Both the position numbers and the translations under genes were made by a program. From Bacteriovoracaceae bacterium (GTDB taxonomy: Bacteria; Bdellovibrionota; Bacteriovoracia; Bacteriovoracales; Bacteriovoracaceae), in NCBI GenBank assembly GCA_947448095.1, contig CANFNN010000036.1, positions 1 through 14,945 of the forward strand: a stretch of DNA of 14,945 nucleotides, read 5' to 3'. The notes beneath the pieces are model-generated. The model did no database searches. It had not been told where the DNA came from and saw nothing but the letters and a program-made list of their open reading frames with translations. Numbering within the stretch: position 1 is the stretch's first letter; every line of letters begins with the position of its first letter. This document shows, one piece after another, positions 1 to 6,968 of the stretch.

Positions 1-705
1 CTTTTCTACCACGAGGTTTAAAGTCTCCTCGATATAGGATTCACGCTCGCGTTTTTTCATCGCGATTTTTTCGGCCAAGCGGTAATAAATCTCAGGATGC
101 AAATATCTTAAACAAAGATCTTCCAGATCAGCTTTAACTGAGTTAATACCCAGTCGACTGGCCAGAGGCACATAAATATCAAGTGTTTCTTGGGCCTTGC
201 CCATTTGTTTTTCTTTCGAAACGTATTGAAGTGTTCGCATGTTGTGCATACGATCGGCGAGCTTCACAATGATCACTCGAAGATCTTGGGCCATGGCCAC
301 AACCATCTTTCGGAAGTTTTCGGCTTGAGATTCTTCTTTGGTCTTGAATTTAATTTTAGAAATCTTAGTACAACCGACAACAATCTGGGCCACGGCCTGG
401 CCAAAGAGTTTACTAATCTCCTCCGGGGACACGTCACAGTCTTCCACTGTATCGTGAAGAAGACCCGCCATAATTGAATCGAGATCCATTTTTAATTTGA
501 TCAGAGTACCGGCAACGTTCAGAGGGTGAATTATGTAGGCTTCACCTGAAGATCGCTTATGATTGACATGCATTTTTTCTGCAAACTCATAGCATTTACG
601 AAGAATCGCGAGATCAGTATCAGGCAACAACACTTCTGCTCTCTTAACGAGTTCATCAATGGTCAGGTTAGCTTCATGTGAAAAATCAATTCTTTCAGCA
701 AACAT
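1..705 (-). CDS. rel: RelA/SpoT family (p)ppGpp hydrolase/synthetase, N-terminal part (cut by window edge)
   Basis: The first 235 residues of a long Rel/SpoT protein are present; the frame is still open at base 1, so the synthetase, TGS and ACT regions lie outside the window. The HD hydrolase domain is clear. HDTVED stands at residues 84-89, the HDxxED signature of an active Mn-dependent (p)ppGpp hydrolase that RelA-type synthetases have lost. KLADRMHNMRTL follows at 148-159 and VPLASRLGI near 179-187. This makes a bifunctional Rel or a SpoT more likely than a synthetase-only RelA. The ATG at 703-705 directly follows the gmk stop codon with no spacer, so translation is probably coupled; a GGAAAGG inside the end of gmk can serve as ribosome binding site. 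The gene is the last one visible of the accA-yicC-gmk-rel operon. Family assignment is near certain; whether the synthetase is active cannot be seen. Confidence 0.95.
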   Translation of the reverse strand, partial: MFAERIDFSHEANLTIDELVKRAEVLLPDTDLAILRKCYEFAEKMHVNHKRSSGEAYIIHPLNVAGTLIKLKMDLDSIMAGLLHDTVEDCDVSPEEISKLFGQAVAQIVVGCTKISKIKFKTKEESQAENFRKMVVAMAQDLRVIIVKLADRMHNMRTLQYVSKEKQMGKAQETLDIYVPLASRLGINSVKADLEDLCLRYLHPEIYYRLAEKIAMKKRERESYIEETLNLVVEK

Positions 706-1266
706 CTATTTTAAAATCCTTTCCACGGCAGCTTTTAATTCGCTGTAGGCAACATCCACGTCATCATTTAAAACGAGGTAATCATAGTCATGTTTTCTGG
801 CCAATTCTCGTCTGGCATTTTCAATCCGCTCCATAATCACGTGATCATGATCTGTTCCGCGGGCACGCAAACGTTTTTCTAATTCTTCAACCGAAGGAGG
901 TTCGATAAAGATCACATGCGCTCCATTGCCGTAGATTCGCTTCATGGCATCAGCACCCTGAACATCTAGATCAAAGAGAAGTTTTTTATTTTGAGTAAGT
1001 CCTTGAGAGACAAATATTTTTGAAGTACCGTAATAATTCGAGTGAACCTTCGCCCATTCGATAAACTGATCCTGCTTGATCTGATCTTCAAAATCTTCCA
1101 CTTTAATAAAGTGATAATCCTTACCTTCAACTTCGCCTTTTCGAATAGGACGAGTGGTACAAGAGACAGACCACTCCAAATCAGGATGATCCGCCTTCAG
1201 GCGATTAATAAGTGTAGATTTTCCTGTGCCAGAAGGCGCACAGATAACGATCATCTTTCCTGGCAT
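706..1266 (-). CDS. gmk: Guanylate kinase
   Basis: This 186-residue protein phosphorylates GMP (and dGMP) to GDP with ATP in the cytoplasm. The P-loop SGTGKST lies at residues 12-18. The GMP-binding segment contains SCTTRP (35-40) and GEVEGKDYHF (44-53), followed by YYGT near 78-81, DVQGA at 101-105 and the lid with RLRARG near 132-137. It is slightly shorter than the usual 200-210 residues, mostly at the C-terminus, but no catalytic motif is missing. The ATG lies 2 bases after the yicC stop codon, and the TAG stop touches the rel start codon. Guanylate kinase feeds the GTP pool that Rel uses; in Bacillus-type bacteria (p)ppGpp inhibits Gmk, whereas the E. coli enzyme is known to be resistant. 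Which type this one is cannot be decided by eye. Confidence 0.97.
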   Translation of the reverse strand: MPGKMIVICAPSGTGKSTLINRLKADHPDLEWSVSCTTRPIRKGEVEGKDYHFIKVEDFEDQIKQDQFIEWAKVHSNYYGTSKIFVSQGLTQNKKLLFDLDVQGADAMKRIYGNGAHVIFIEPPSVEELEKRLRARGTDHDHVIMERIENARRELARKHDYDYLVLNDDVDVAYSELKAAVERILK

Positions 1267-1268
1267 GG

Positions 1269-2144
1269 TTATTCCAAATTGAGGGCCTGCTCGCGGATTT
1301 TCTCTAATTGTACTTTCATCTCGACTACATTCGATGAAATATCTGGATGGGCAGATTTTGATCCCATAGTATTGGTTTCTCGTCCCAACTCCTGGAGGAG
1401 AAAATCAATCTGCCGGCCAATTTCCCCCGAGGAGTTCAAGACGGACTTGAGTTTACCTAAGTGAATCCTTGCCCGTGTAATTTCCTCTTCTATTTCCAAC
1501 TTCTCTAGGTAGTACACCACTTCCTGGAGGAAACGAGATTCATCAATTTTAAAATCTTTGAGTTTCTCGTTCATCTTTTGAGTCAGTTTATCTTTGATCA
1601 TATCGGGATAGAGATTTTTTAATTTTTCGACTTCAATTAAGCAGCCTTCATAAACGCCAAGGTGTTCGAGCAGTTTTGAAACCAGTTTCTCTCCCTCAGC
1701 ACTGCGGGAAATTTTGAGAGCAGCAATCGCCTGGTCAAATGACTTTTTGGCCAGGATCGACATCTCTTCATCGCGGTTCGTATCATCATCCCGATAAAAG
1801 TCGCTTCTTAAAAATTCAACCGGTGAAACGTGGAAAGCAATTTTCTTTTCTTCAAAGACCGGTCGCATGAGATCTAAATAAGCTGAAACTTTTTTAGGAT
1901 CTACGTAAAACTCAGCAACAGCTTTATCGTTTTTTTTGTAACTAACGCTGATATCAAAACTTCCTCGCTTAAACTCATTTTCAAGTTTCGAGCGAAGGTC
2001 AATTTCGATGGAGTTAAATAATGAACTCATTCGAAATTTAAAATCTTTAAAACGATTATTCACTGATTTAATTTCAGTCGTCAGAGTGTAGTTCGTTCCA
2101 GTCGACTCACCTTTACCAAACCCTGTCATCGAGTATACAGACAT
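1269..2144 (-). CDS. yicC: YicC family endoribonuclease
   Basis: This 291-residue protein matches the YicC family over its full length. The N-terminal hallmark SMTGFGKGE is at residues 5-13 and the conserved C-terminal DUF1732 segment starts near residue 241 with EIGRQIDFLLQELGRE, followed by TMGSKS. E. coli YicC is an endoribonuclease implicated in small-RNA turnover; that role is family knowledge, not visible here. The ATG is 2 bases after the accA stop and the stop is 2 bases before gmk, so it sits inside a translationally compact operon. Linkage of yicC to gmk is common in many bacteria and supports the assignment. Confidence 0.95.
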   Translation of the reverse strand: MSVYSMTGFGKGESTGTNYTLTTEIKSVNNRFKDFKFRMSSLFNSIEIDLRSKLENEFKRGSFDISVSYKKNDKAVAEFYVDPKKVSAYLDLMRPVFEEKKIAFHVSPVEFLRSDFYRDDDTNRDEEMSILAKKSFDQAIAALKISRSAEGEKLVSKLLEHLGVYEGCLIEVEKLKNLYPDMIKDKLTQKMNEKLKDFKIDESRFLQEVVYYLEKLEIEEEITRARIHLGKLKSVLNSSGEIGRQIDFLLQELGRETNTMGSKSAHPDISSNVVEMKVQLEKIREQALNLE

Positions 2145-2146
2145 GA

Positions 2147-3130
2147 TTAACCTTTCGTTTCTTCAGAATTATCAATTATTAAAGTGGTATTTCCCATTTG
2201 GCGAAATTTTTCAAATCTCATTTGCATTAATAGATCCAGGTCTTGATTGCCCATTGTAGTGAGACTCTGAAGAATCACTTCTTTCACTTTTTGAATCGCT
2301 TGCTCTGGGTGTCTATGCGCCCCACCAGCAGGTTCTTTAATGATTCCATCAATGACTTTAAGTTCTAAAGCTTTGTTGGGAGAAAGCTGAAGAGAATTTG
2401 CCGCAGTCTCGGCCATTTTTGAATCAGACCAAAGAATGGAGGCACATGATTCAGGTGAAATGACTGAATAAATAGAATACTCCATCATAAAAACTTTATC
2501 AGCGATAGCTATTCCAAGTGCTCCACCTGAGCCGCCTTCGCCAATGATAATTGAAACGATGGGAGATTTTATATTAAACATCTCCTCAATATTTTGGGCA
2601 ATTGCCAATGCTTGCCCACGTTCTTCGGCACCAATTCCGGGGTATGCCCCTGGAGTATCGACAAAAGTAATCACGGGAATTTGAAATTGAGAAGCAAGGT
2701 TCATAATCCTGAGGGCCTTACGGTAGCCTTCAGGGTTGGCCATACCAAAATTTCTTTTGATCTTATCTTGCGTTTTACGACCTTTTTCAATCCCAATGAC
2801 GGCCACTTTACGGCCCTCAATAAATCCAAAACCAGTAATCATTGAAGGATCGTCAGAAAATCTTCTGTCCCCGTGAAGCTCATGAAAATCTGTAATAATT
2901 TTATCGATGTAATCAATCGTGTGTGGGCGTTGTGGGTGCCTAGAGAGTTGAGTTCTCTCCCAAGGAGAAAGCTTGGTGTAAATATCCTCAAGGATACTGT
3001 TCACTTTACCTTGAAGGGCTTCTATCTCGTGAGAGATGTCGATATTTGGTGAGTGAGAGGCTTCTTTCAAAATGCGAATTTGATTTTCTAGCTCAGAAAC
3101 TGGCTTTTCAAACTCTAAGGTAAAATCCAT
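2147..3130 (-). CDS. accA: Acetyl-CoA carboxylase carboxyltransferase subunit alpha
   Basis: The 327-residue product is the alpha subunit of the carboxyltransferase that, with AccD, moves CO2 from biotin to acetyl-CoA to give malonyl-CoA, the first step of fatty-acid synthesis. Family blocks are in order: WERTQLSRHPQRPHTIDYI at 57-75, LHGDR at 85-89, DTPGAYPGIGAEERGQ at 158-173, and the glycine-rich GEGGSGGALGI at 197-207. Length is normal (about 315-330). An in-frame GTG lies just before the ATG; I chose the ATG at 3128-3130 because AAGGGG stands 6 bases before it. It is the first gene of the accA-yicC-gmk-rel operon; the 110-base upstream gap holds no promoter I can call with confidence. 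The accD partner is not in the window. Confidence 0.97.
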   Translation of the reverse strand: MDFTLEFEKPVSELENQIRILKEASHSPNIDISHEIEALQGKVNSILEDIYTKLSPWERTQLSRHPQRPHTIDYIDKIITDFHELHGDRRFSDDPSMITGFGFIEGRKVAVIGIEKGRKTQDKIKRNFGMANPEGYRKALRIMNLASQFQIPVITFVDTPGAYPGIGAEERGQALAIAQNIEEMFNIKSPIVSIIIGEGGSGGALGIAIADKVFMMEYSIYSVISPESCASILWSDSKMAETAANSLQLSPNKALELKVIDGIIKEPAGGAHRHPEQAIQKVKEVILQSLTTMGNQDLDLLMQMRFEKFRQMGNTTLIIDNSEETKG

Positions 3131-3243
3131 CACTAACCCCTTATAAAGGTTTAAAATTCGAGTGTTTAGATAGGATTTAAATTACCTTGGTTGAAAGGAA
3201 ATTGCACGTTTTTCCTCTCCGAAGAAGGCTTAAGTAGCTAGTA

Positions 3244-3879
3244 TTACTCCCAGCCCCTGACTCGACCCGATTCAAAATAGATATACTTCGTTGCACCATT
3301 GACACTGTAGAGCCATCTTTCATTCTCGTAAGAAGGATTCCCCGCCACTTCAACACGACTTGGCTGACCCCAGCTCTGCATGACCTGAGTCTTAGTCATG
3401 CCACTTTCAACGTTTGAATCTCTCATGGCAAACATCTGTTCGTAGGGCTTATGCGAGGGGGCTTCTTCTTTTAAAAATCCACGGGAAGCAAGATAATCTT
3501 TTCGCTCAAATTGAGAGAGCTTCAAAAAATATATTCTCTCCGATGTCGTTTTAAAGTGATGCTTATTTTTATCATAAAGCTCAAGCGCGTTGTCGGATTG
3601 CTGGGACTCGAGTTTTCGTAATTCGTGAGTTAAAAATCTTCTGCTTTTATTGTCTTGAATTTCTTCAACGGAAGCAGGAGTTCGTTTTTTTCTATCACTC
3701 GAAGACTCCCAATCTCGACCGGTATCACCGGCCACAACTGGAAAATCTTCCCTCGGATGAAAAAAAGATGAATCATCCCTTTCCATTTCTGCCACATAAT
3801 CCCTATGACTCATGAACTGACTGCAACTGGTGAGCCCCATAATCAGGAGAAGAAAAGCCAGATTTTTAGTCGCATTCAT
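3244..3879 (-). CDS. Lipoprotein with C-terminal BamE/SmpA-like domain
   Basis: The 211-residue protein begins with a lipoprotein signal: a positively charged start, a hydrophobic stretch at residues 7-16 and the lipobox LTSC with the modified cysteine at 19. The residue after it is serine, compatible with the outer membrane under the E. coli rule. Residues 25-150 are charged, largely helical in appearance and not recognised. Residues 160-210 (GMTKTQVMQSWGQP, then NERWLYS, then IYFESGRVRGW) resemble the BamE/SmpA/OmlA fold, a small domain of beta-barrel assembly and envelope proteins. It is much larger than BamE itself (about 110 residues), so I would not call it BamE. The ATG has a good AAGGACT site 5 bases upstream. 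It is transcribed separately from the accA operon downstream and is divergent from the FliL-like gene. Confidence 0.8.
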   Translation of the reverse strand: MNATKNLAFLLLIMGLTSCSQFMSHRDYVAEMERDDSSFFHPREDFPVVAGDTGRDWESSSDRKKRTPASVEEIQDNKSRRFLTHELRKLESQQSDNALELYDKNKHHFKTTSERIYFLKLSQFERKDYLASRGFLKEEAPSHKPYEQMFAMRDSNVESGMTKTQVMQSWGQPSRVEVAGNPSYENERWLYSVNGATKYIYFESGRVRGWE

Positions 3880-4027
3880 TTTTGAGTCCTTAAGGTATTC
3901 TTAGTCATCTCCTCGGAAGAACTTTGCATCTGTCTGATATTTCATTTGGACCAGAGAAAAACTTGCCCTTATCTGACTAAAGCACTCTTTATTTATCTAT
4001 TTATGAAAAATGCCGAAAAGGCAGGTA

Positions 4028-4891
4028 ATGGGCTTACTAGAAAAACTCGAAACCTTAATTAATAATTTGTTGATCCATGTGGGAAATCTCTTCATGCGTC
4101 TGCTTTTGAAGATCATTTCACCCAAGGTTCAACAATTTTTTATTTCGTGTTTTGAACGCTTCACACTCTTTATGACTTGGATTAAGAATTTACCCTCTTT
4201 GATTATTAAGAGAGGACCATCTCTTTTAATCAAGGCCAAATCCATTGTCCTGTCCTTCAACTACAAAGAGAAATTGATTGAAACTTATAAAGCAGCACTT
4301 GCTCAATATGTAAAAAGTCAGCCAGGCTCTAAAGTTTCAAAATTTAAAACAACTTTACTCGCCCCATTCTTAATCTTAGGTCAGTGGCTTAAAGGGCTAT
4401 CTTCAGCGCAGGCTTTATTACTTTTAGGATTCACATCAGCTTCAGGACTCGCAGGAATTAATATGATCTTTTCGGCGCAAAGATTAATGAATCAACATAG
4501 TGCTGAATCGAGAGCTCCCGCCAGTATAGAAGAAGAGGTCACCTATGATCGACCATCATATTATAAAAAACAATCTCGTCACTTAGGGATGACCTCACTA
4601 AAACTTCCAGTTTACATGCCCAAAATTAATGAGCTTCGCTCAATTGATATCGATTTTTCTGCCACCATGTCCAGTCGCATGAGCCGAATGAAACTAGAGA
4701 AAATGGAGTTTGAATTAAGAGATCACCTTATCCTTAATGTTGAACCCATGGTTGTATCTTTTCCACTTGAAGACGAAGGCAAAGAAATACTACGCAAAAA
4801 ACTTACCCTCGAGATTAATGATTTTATGGCCGCACATCAAATCGAAGGCAAGGTTGAGGATTTAAAACTTATTTATATTCTTGCCAATTAA
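4028..4891 (+). CDS. Membrane protein with FliL-like C-terminal domain
   Basis: This 287-residue protein has three parts. Residues 1-125 are rich in amphipathic and hydrophobic helices with many lysines and no recognisable domain. Residues 128-147 form one membrane segment. The remaining residues are probably periplasmic, and the last 95 look like the FliL domain: a beta-rich segment, then the helix LRDHLILNV, a segment with EDEGKEILRKKLTLEIN, and a final strand VEDLKLIYIL, which parallels the FliL ending. FliL is a stomatin-like ring protein around flagellar stators. No other flagellar gene is nearby and the long N-terminal part is atypical, so the role may be elsewhere. An upstream in-frame ATG at 4010 would add 6 residues, but AAAAGG lies only before the ATG at 4028. 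The stop codon overlaps the stop of the convergent sigma-54 activator gene. Function is inferred from a distant resemblance. Confidence 0.6.
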   Translation: MGLLEKLETLINNLLIHVGNLFMRLLLKIISPKVQQFFISCFERFTLFMTWIKNLPSLIIKRGPSLLIKAKSIVLSFNYKEKLIETYKAALAQYVKSQPGSKVSKFKTTLLAPFLILGQWLKGLSSAQALLLLGFTSASGLAGINMIFSAQRLMNQHSAESRAPASIEEEVTYDRPSYYKKQSRHLGMTSLKLPVYMPKINELRSIDIDFSATMSSRMSRMKLEKMEFELRDHLILNVEPMVVSFPLEDEGKEILRKKLTLEINDFMAAHQIEGKVEDLKLIYILAN

Positions 4892-6162
4892 TCTTTCAAC
4901 ACAAGTGCTCGAACGGTTTTCTCGTTAACATGAAGTTTTCTGGCCGCCATTGCAATATTCCCCTCACACAAGCTCAGCGCCCTTTTAACATAAGAAGCTT
5001 TAATACTTTCCATTGTATCAATTTGTCGGTTGTCATCCAAGTTCATCAAATCTGAGCTTTGCAAGAGAAGTTCCTCATCGAAGTGATCAAAATCTAAACG
5101 CTGAGATCGGGAGAGAATCTTTTTCTTTTCAAGGTGTCCGAGCAGTTGCCTTAAATTTCCAGGCCACGCCAGAGTGAGATAAAAATCAATGAGACTTTGA
5201 TTTAAGCTGACTCCATGGTCTAACGCAAAAAATTGACAGGCCTGTTTTATTCGCTGGCAATCATTACGCAAACTCTTCAATTCAAGACTGTGGCCAGATT
5301 TTAAACGGTAAAACAGATCCTTTCTAAACAAGTTCTGCTCCACTAGAATTTCCAGAGATCGACCAGAAGCAAATATGAGCCTCGTCTTGATACTTTCCTC
5401 TCTGGAATCCCCTACTCTTCTAAATTTTTTATTATCAATAAATGTTAAAAGCTTTGTTTGAATTTCCAGTGGCAGAGAATCAATTTCATCTAAGAAAAGT
5501 GTTCCATTTTCGGCTAAAGCAAAGGCCCCTCGCTTATCACAGATGGCGCCAGTAAAAGCTCCCTTTTTATGCCCAAAAAGTTCGGACTCAATCAAAAGTG
5601 GATTGAATGAGGATAGATTGATGGCCACAAATTCTCCGCGCCTTGCACTCTTTTCATGGATTTTCTGGGCCAGATGACTTTTCCCTGTTCCGGTCTCCCC
5701 CGTTATAAGTATTTTTAGTTCTGAATCAATCAAATTCTGTTCCATCAGGATAGGATGCTCTGATTGCCGGTTAGTCATTTCTCCTAAATCGAAAGGGGAA
5801 AAATTTATTTTATTGTCATCAATAAAAAGCCTATCTTGTCGCTCCACATAAGCTTCTTTAGCTGCCAGTCCATTCAGCCAAAAGGGGCGCCCTCTTATTG
5901 TTTTTAAGACAAATCTTCCTTCGTGATTTTCATTGTTTTCAATTTCAAGCCGGTAATGGAATTGTTCCGTCTCACTTTTTGGTAACTCAATATAACTCAT
6001 CGAAAGGCCCTGGGGGCGGTAGTGGGAAGAAATGAGATCAATGACTTTACTTTTTAAGGTGAAGGCCTTCTTTCGCCCCTGAAAGGGAAAGATGCTGCAA
6101 CTGTCACCGATTCTCACTCCTGAGGCAAATAATTGCTGCTCCATTAATTTCCGTTGATACAT
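4888..6162 (-). CDS. Sigma-54-dependent transcriptional activator with FHA-like N-terminal domain
   Basis: The 424-residue protein is an enhancer-binding activator of sigma-54 RNA polymerase. The AAA+ domain has Walker A GETGTGKS (155-162), the sigma-54-contacting loop GAFTGA intact at 201-206, Walker B TLFLDEI (221-227), the arginine-finger region LFRKDLFYRL (278-287) and WPGNLRQL (333-340). The end is a Fis-type helix-turn-helix (about 389-421, with GNIAMAARKLHVNEKTV). There is no response-regulator domain. Residues 80-121 (RGRPFWLNG, then a D-R-L-F-I strand) look like the end of an FHA domain, so the signal may be phosphothreonine binding; this is inference. The sensor I segment reads RLIFASGRSLE where the family normally has an Asn (ATNRDL type). 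GGGAG stands before the ATG. The gene is divergent from engB and convergent with the FliL-like gene. Its target operons are not visible here. Confidence 0.9.
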   Translation of the reverse strand: MYQRKLMEQQLFASGVRIGDSCSIFPFQGRKKAFTLKSKVIDLISSHYRPQGLSMSYIELPKSETEQFHYRLEIENNENHEGRFVLKTIRGRPFWLNGLAAKEAYVERQDRLFIDDNKINFSPFDLGEMTNRQSEHPILMEQNLIDSELKILITGETGTGKSHLAQKIHEKSARRGEFVAINLSSFNPLLIESELFGHKKGAFTGAICDKRGAFALAENGTLFLDEIDSLPLEIQTKLLTFIDNKKFRRVGDSREESIKTRLIFASGRSLEILVEQNLFRKDLFYRLKSGHSLELKSLRNDCQRIKQACQFFALDHGVSLNQSLIDFYLTLAWPGNLRQLLGHLEKKKILSRSQRLDFDHFDEELLLQSSDLMNLDDNRQIDTMESIKASYVKRALSLCEGNIAMAARKLHVNEKTVRALVLKD

Positions 6163-6164
6163 TG

Positions 6165-6196
6165 AGGGCTCCCTTATTTTGAAAGACGATAGCCCT
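6165..6196. repeat. Inverted repeat between sigma-54 activator and engB
   Basis: AGGGCT (6165-6170) and its exact reverse complement AGCCCT (6191-6196) are separated by 20 bases, so corresponding points lie 26 bases apart. The pair sits between two divergent starts, with the right arm just upstream of the predicted engB -10 box. It could be an operator for one or both genes, or chance. Confidence 0.3.
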
Positions 6197-6203
6197 ATCT
6201 ATC

Positions 6204-6212
6204 TGCTATACT
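6204..6212 (+). promoter_or_regulatory. Extended -10 promoter of engB
   Basis: TGCTATACT is a TGn extension followed by a -10 hexamer with one mismatch to TATAAT. It predicts transcription start near 6219, giving a 15-30 base leader. There is no good -35 hexamer at 16-18 bases, which extended -10 promoters tolerate. Confidence 0.5.
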
Positions 6213-6233
6213 GGTACCAATTGAGAAGAACGA

Positions 6234-6899
6234 ATGAAGGTAATTGCTATGAATATTCAAAAAGGAAAATCTGAGTTTTTAATGGGAATCGATACCATTG
6301 ATCAGCTGACCTCGTGGCTTAATGAGCATCATTTCATTAATGGCGTAGCCTTCATCGGAAGATCGAACGTGGGAAAATCATCCTTGATTAATTCTTTGTT
6401 TGGTAAAAGTACTGCGAGAGTCTCCAAAACTCCTGGTCGCACAAGACAAGTAAATATTTTTCAGTTCATTGTTGAAAATCGCGAAGCAAAAACAGAAGAT
6501 AAATTTTATCTTTTTGATGTGCCTGGTTATGGGCACGCTGAAGTCTCTAAAGAGATGGCCTTGAACTGGCAAAATCTGCTTGATACATTCTTTCAGCTTT
6601 GTAATGAAAAAATCCTTCTCCTTAATATTCAGGATGCTCGCCACCCACTTCAGGAGCCGGATATTGTTTTTCAGAATTATATTAAAAGCTTCAAACTAGA
6701 AACCTATGTCATTTTCAATAAAATAGATAAACTGAAAACTCAAAGTGAAAGAAGTCGCCTAAAGAATCTTATGCCTGAGATTTATAATAGTTTCAAATGG
6801 GTTAAACAAATTCATTTTGTTTCTGCCGAGAAGGGCGATGGACTTACGGCAGTTGAACAGTCAATTGTTACCTATGTTATGCGCCAAATAGAAACCTGA
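6234..6899 (+). CDS. engB: Ribosome biogenesis GTP-binding protein YihA/YsxC (EngB)
   Basis: This 221-residue GTPase helps large ribosomal subunit assembly. Family signatures are complete: G1 GRSNVGKSS at 42-50, TPGRTRQVN at 66-74, G3 DVPGYGHA at 95-102, G4 NKID at 162-165 (many relatives have TKxD), and G5 SAEKGDG at 197-203. The length is normal. Two starts are possible: the ATG at 6234 with a weak GAGAAG site, and the ATG at 6249 with AAGG 8 bases before it; both leave the G domain intact. It is probably transcribed from the extended -10 promoter just upstream and is divergent from the sigma-54 activator. Confidence 0.95.
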   Translation: MKVIAMNIQKGKSEFLMGIDTIDQLTSWLNEHHFINGVAFIGRSNVGKSSLINSLFGKSTARVSKTPGRTRQVNIFQFIVENREAKTEDKFYLFDVPGYGHAEVSKEMALNWQNLLDTFFQLCNEKILLLNIQDARHPLQEPDIVFQNYIKSFKLETYVIFNKIDKLKTQSERSRLKNLMPEIYNSFKWVKQIHFVSAEKGDGLTAVEQSIVTYVMRQIET

Positions 6900-6956
6900 T
6901 CTTTTTTGTCTCTCAAAGCCCAAATTTTCATCCTAGAGCAAACTGCCCACTCGAGA

Positions 6957-6962
6957 TAAGAT
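6957..6962 (+). promoter_or_regulatory. Putative leaderless -10 box of the acyltransferase
   Basis: TAAGAT is followed by exactly 6 bases and then the ATG at 6969, so a transcript would start at the A of the start codon. No Shine-Dalgarno sequence lies before this ATG. No convincing -35 box is seen. The same geometry occurs at three other genes in the window. Confidence 0.4.
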
Positions 6963-6968
6963 ATTGGG

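Noticed and set aside
1..705. A truncated rel pseudogene
   Set aside because: The frame is open to base 1 with intact HD motifs; the cut is the window edge.
3200..3240. Hairpin-like CCTCTCCGAAGAAGG as terminator of the lipoprotein gene
   Set aside because: The stem is imperfect and no T tract follows on either strand.
4003..4030. The ATG at 4003 as a leader peptide start
   Set aside because: It opens an out-of-frame peptide of about 19 codons with no ribosome binding site; no attenuator structure follows.
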